Assembly (NCBI GenBank): GCA_023443485.1
Contig: JAEZUH010000081.1
Location: 1 to 7,612, forward strand
Length of the DNA: 7,612 nt
Source: Bacillota bacterium
Lineage (GTDB): Bacteria; Bacillota_I; Bacilli_A; RFN20; CAG-826
Reading direction: 5' to 3'
Below are positions 6,059-7,612 of this stretch, in pieces (the stretch's first letter is position 1; each line of letters opens with the position of its first letter). The position numbers and the translations under genes are program-made. The notes under the pieces are model-generated. The model saw only the letters and a list, made by a program, of their open reading frames with translations. It was not told where the DNA came from and did not search any database.

Positions 6059-7195
6059 TTAATGATACGGATTAACAAGAATCGGTCCATCGACACACAC
6101 GACTGTCGTTGTTCCGGCTTTTGTTAGCCAATTAGATCCTCTTCTTATGTGCCGCCATTGCTCTTTCGTGCCAGCATAATTAACACGTTGCAAATTAGCG
6201 CAATTGAAAAAGCAGTTCGTGCCAATTGATTTAATACTAAGCGGTAAAGAAACGAGTTTGAGATGCCCGCAGTTAGCGAATGCACCACGACCTAATGTTT
6301 TGATGCCAAGAGGAATAATCGCCACGATTAAGTTTTGATTCTCGCTAAAAGCGTGTCCTCCAATGTTTCTAATTGTTGGTGGTAAGCCAATTGCAGGAGT
6401 CTGGACCACTTTCTTGATTAACTCTTCGTTAACAGTATTAGAAATAGCAACTTGAGAGATGTCGGTTTCGACATTGTCAGGGATTTGTTTCTTGTCGCGA
6501 GAGAGATCGCCAATGTCACCGATGAAAACTCGATTTTTAAAGGCGGCTTTGTAAATAACACCAAGGGCAATTAAACTGATGAAAGCTACTCCAATGTAAA
6601 TATAGTTCATGTAGCTTGCCCAATCTCCCGCCCACAAGGTCATATCAATCGTAAAACCGGGTGAAGAGATGAGATTATAGAGAAGATTAATTAAATAAGG
6701 TAGAGCCACGCCTAATCCAGAGAAGAATAGGACGATAAGGAAATAAAACCAAGCGAGAACATAGGGGGCTTTTAAGCGACTCATTCTGCCTCGGAAAAGC
6801 AATTCGAGAGCGAAGAATAAGAAGAAAATCGCAAAGAAGGCCACAATAGCGTAAAAGATTGGTAAGGCAAAAGCGATGATCGGAATGATATAGGGCAAGA
6901 AATCAGTTAGAAAGCTAAGCCCTGAACTGGTAATGAGTTGAGTAACTAAAACGGTAAATACTGAGCCAGTTCCCATGATCTGGCCAATGAAGACATCTTT
7001 AATTAGACTGACAGCTGTCAAACTAGCAACATAGGTATCAGTTCCATCGCTGACCGTAATTTTAAACCAAGGAATAAAAATCATCGTCACTGGAATAGCG
7101 ACGAGCAATAAGCAAAATAGAGCATAAAAAATAGAGCCTGAACTGTGTCGTTGAATGACTTTTACGCCATTAACTTCTTTTATTTTCTTCTTCAT
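6059..7195 (-). CDS. Membrane protein with C-terminal BspA-type leucine-rich repeats
   Basis: The function is unknown. The 378-residue protein has two halves. Residues 1-220 hold about four hydrophobic segments (about 22-43, 102-133, 145-172, 197-216). The second is long and could be two. Residues 271-341 hold about three BspA/LRR_5-type repeats of about 22-23 residues, of the form I-x-x-IG-x-x-AF-x-x-C-x-x-L-x-x-x-x-LP; NCFFNCANLQ is one copy. A capping segment NYAGTKEQWRHI (339-350) is common at the end of such arrays. The linker 221-270 is polar. The N-terminus is basic (MKKKIKEVNGVK), as are the loop RGRMSRLK (135-142) and KAAFKNR (216-222). With four segments, the positive-inside rule therefore places the repeats in the cytoplasm. 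The ATG has no obvious ribosome binding site. A TATAAT 11 bases upstream raises the possibility of a nearly leaderless mRNA. It is followed after 3 bases by the LicD-family gene, so they are probably co-transcribed. Confidence 0.8.
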   Translation of the reverse strand: MKKKIKEVNGVKVIQRHSSGSIFYALFCLLLVAIPVTMIFIPWFKITVSDGTDTYVASLTAVSLIKDVFIGQIMGTGSVFTVLVTQLITSSGLSFLTDFLPYIIPIIAFALPIFYAIVAFFAIFFLFFALELLFRGRMSRLKAPYVLAWFYFLIVLFFSGLGVALPYLINLLYNLISSPGFTIDMTLWAGDWASYMNYIYIGVAFISLIALGVIYKAAFKNRVFIGDIGDLSRDKKQIPDNVETDISQVAISNTVNEELIKKVVQTPAIGLPPTIRNIGGHAFSENQNLIVAIIPLGIKTLGRGAFANCGHLKLVSLPLSIKSIGTNCFFNCANLQRVNYAGTKEQWRHIRRGSNWLTKAGTTTVVCVDGPILVNPYH

Positions 7196-7206
7196 ATTTC
7201 TATTTT

Positions 7207-7212
7207 ATTATA
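7207..7212 (-). promoter_or_regulatory. Possible -10 box for the leucine-rich repeat membrane protein gene
   Basis: A perfect TATAAT ends 11 bases before the ATG. No good -35 is seen; the best is TTCAAA with a short 15-base spacer (7228-7233). If used, transcription would start about 4-5 bases before the ATG, giving an almost leaderless mRNA, which fits the missing ribosome binding site. In AT-rich DNA a chance TATAAT is also possible. Confidence 0.4.
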
Positions 7213-7228
7213 CACAATATGATTGTGT
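7212..7228. promoter_or_regulatory. Perfect 17-bp dyad next to the -10 box, possible operator
   Basis: The plus strand reads ACACAAT, ATG, ATTGTGT: 7-base arms matching perfectly around a 3-base centre. It overlaps the edge of the TATAAT-like box and fills the space where the -35/-10 spacer would be. A 3-base loop and the lack of a following U-tract argue against a terminator, so a repressor site is more likely. The binding protein is unknown. Confidence 0.45.
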
Positions 7229-7259
7229 TTGAATTGGGAAAAATAATTTTCCTACTTTT

Positions 7260-7612
7260 TTAGCCATTTGGCTTTTCGAAATGAATTGAGGAAATGGATT
7301 GAAGCCTTTCTTTAGCTTTCTCAATCCCTTTTTCACCGGCTTTTTGATACCAATAGCGAGCTTTATCGAGATCCTTGGGTAAATACAAACCTTTTTCATA
7401 GAAAAAAGCGAGATTGTACATCGAACGGGCATCGCCTCTATTTGCCCCTTGAGTAAACCAATAACTGGCTTTGGAATCATCTTGTTCCACTCCTTGGCCT
7501 TTTGAAAACATAATGCCCAGGTAATAGTCGCATTGTTCATCTTTAAGTTCACTGCCAGTCATAAAATAGTCAAAGGCATTATGGAAGTCTTGCTTAGTGC
7601 CTAGACCAACAT
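7260..7612 (-). CDS. Sel1-repeat (TPR-like) protein, N-terminal part outside the window
   Basis: Sel1-like repeats are pairs of helices, about 36 residues per unit, that form protein-binding solenoids. The reading frame is open to the window edge, so the gene begins beyond 7612; a Met codon at 7562 lies inside a repeat and is not taken as the start. About 117 residues are visible. They begin VGLGTKQDFHNAFDYFMTGS, then a unit with YYLGIMFSKGQGVEQDDSKA, then SYWFTQGANRGDARSMYNLA, then YEKGLYLPKDLDKARYWYQK, and end IHFEKPNG. The pattern A-x-x-LG-x-x-Y-x-x-G-x-G-V-x-x-D-x-x-KA-x-x-W-x-x-x-A is clear in at least two full units. No partner can be named from this fragment. It lies upstream of the leucine-rich repeat and LicD-family genes on the same strand. 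Only a weak AT-rich hairpin lies in the 64-base gap, so co-transcription is possible. Confidence 0.85.
   Translation of the reverse strand, partial: VGLGTKQDFHNAFDYFMTGSELKDEQCDYYLGIMFSKGQGVEQDDSKASYWFTQGANRGDARSMYNLAFFYEKGLYLPKDLDKARYWYQKAGEKGIEKAKERLQSISSIHFEKPNG

Noticed and set aside
7237..7252. GGAAAA-ATAA-TTTTCC hairpin after the Sel1-repeat gene
   Set aside because: It is mostly A-T pairs and is followed by CAATTC rather than a U-tract on the minus strand, so it does not support a terminator.
1..7612. CRISPR arrays, insertion sequences, tRNA or rRNA genes
   Set aside because: No spaced direct repeats, transposase-like frames, terminal inverted repeats or RNA gene signatures were seen on either strand.

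Overview
The window carries seven recognisable protein genes, all on the minus strand, so transcription runs from high to low coordinates. It looks like a chromosomal segment of a low-GC Gram-positive bacterium (Bacilli / Erysipelotrichia / Mollicutes-like, for example an uncultured gut lineage). The reasons are the AT-rich sequence, strong AGGAGG-type ribosome binding sites, SigA-type promoters, HrcA/CIRCE operators, the rimP-nusA-infB-rbfA gene order, a NusA with a long acidic tail, and BspA-type leucine-rich repeat and LicD proteins. Trp is encoded by TGG and every complete gene ends in TAA or TAG, so the window neither requires nor excludes a UGA-Trp code. The taxonomic placement is an inference.

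Right side (7612 to 5076): the C-terminal part of a Sel1-repeat protein, cut by the window edge. Next comes a four-segment membrane protein with a C-terminal BspA-type leucine-rich repeat block, preceded by a -10-like box and a perfect 17-bp dyad. Three bases further on is a LicD-family nucleotidyltransferase-fold protein. A strong intrinsic terminator closes this unit. It may be a small surface or envelope-modification module of unknown substrate.

Middle (5030 to 4431): a monocistronic small heat shock gene (Hsp20) with a perfect-hexamer SigA promoter. Two CIRCE operators flank the -10 box, one over the -35 and one at the start of the 5' UTR, and a further perfect palindrome lies upstream. 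The gene ends at its own intrinsic terminator.

Left side (4399 to 1): the transcription-translation operon rimP - nusA - infB - rbfA (rbfA runs off the window). It has an extended -10 promoter, a 5' hairpin, and a terminator-shaped hairpin with an interrupted U-tract directly before the rimP ribosome binding site. That hairpin is a good candidate for NusA autoregulation by attenuation. The ylxR and ylxQ genes that usually lie between nusA and infB in Firmicutes are absent. RimP and RbfA mature the 30S subunit, IF-2 starts translation on it, and NusA controls the transcription that feeds it.

The most interesting points are the dual CIRCE control of hsp20, the leader attenuator of the nusA operon, the ~200-residue composite tail of NusA, and the predicted cytoplasmic orientation of the leucine-rich repeats.
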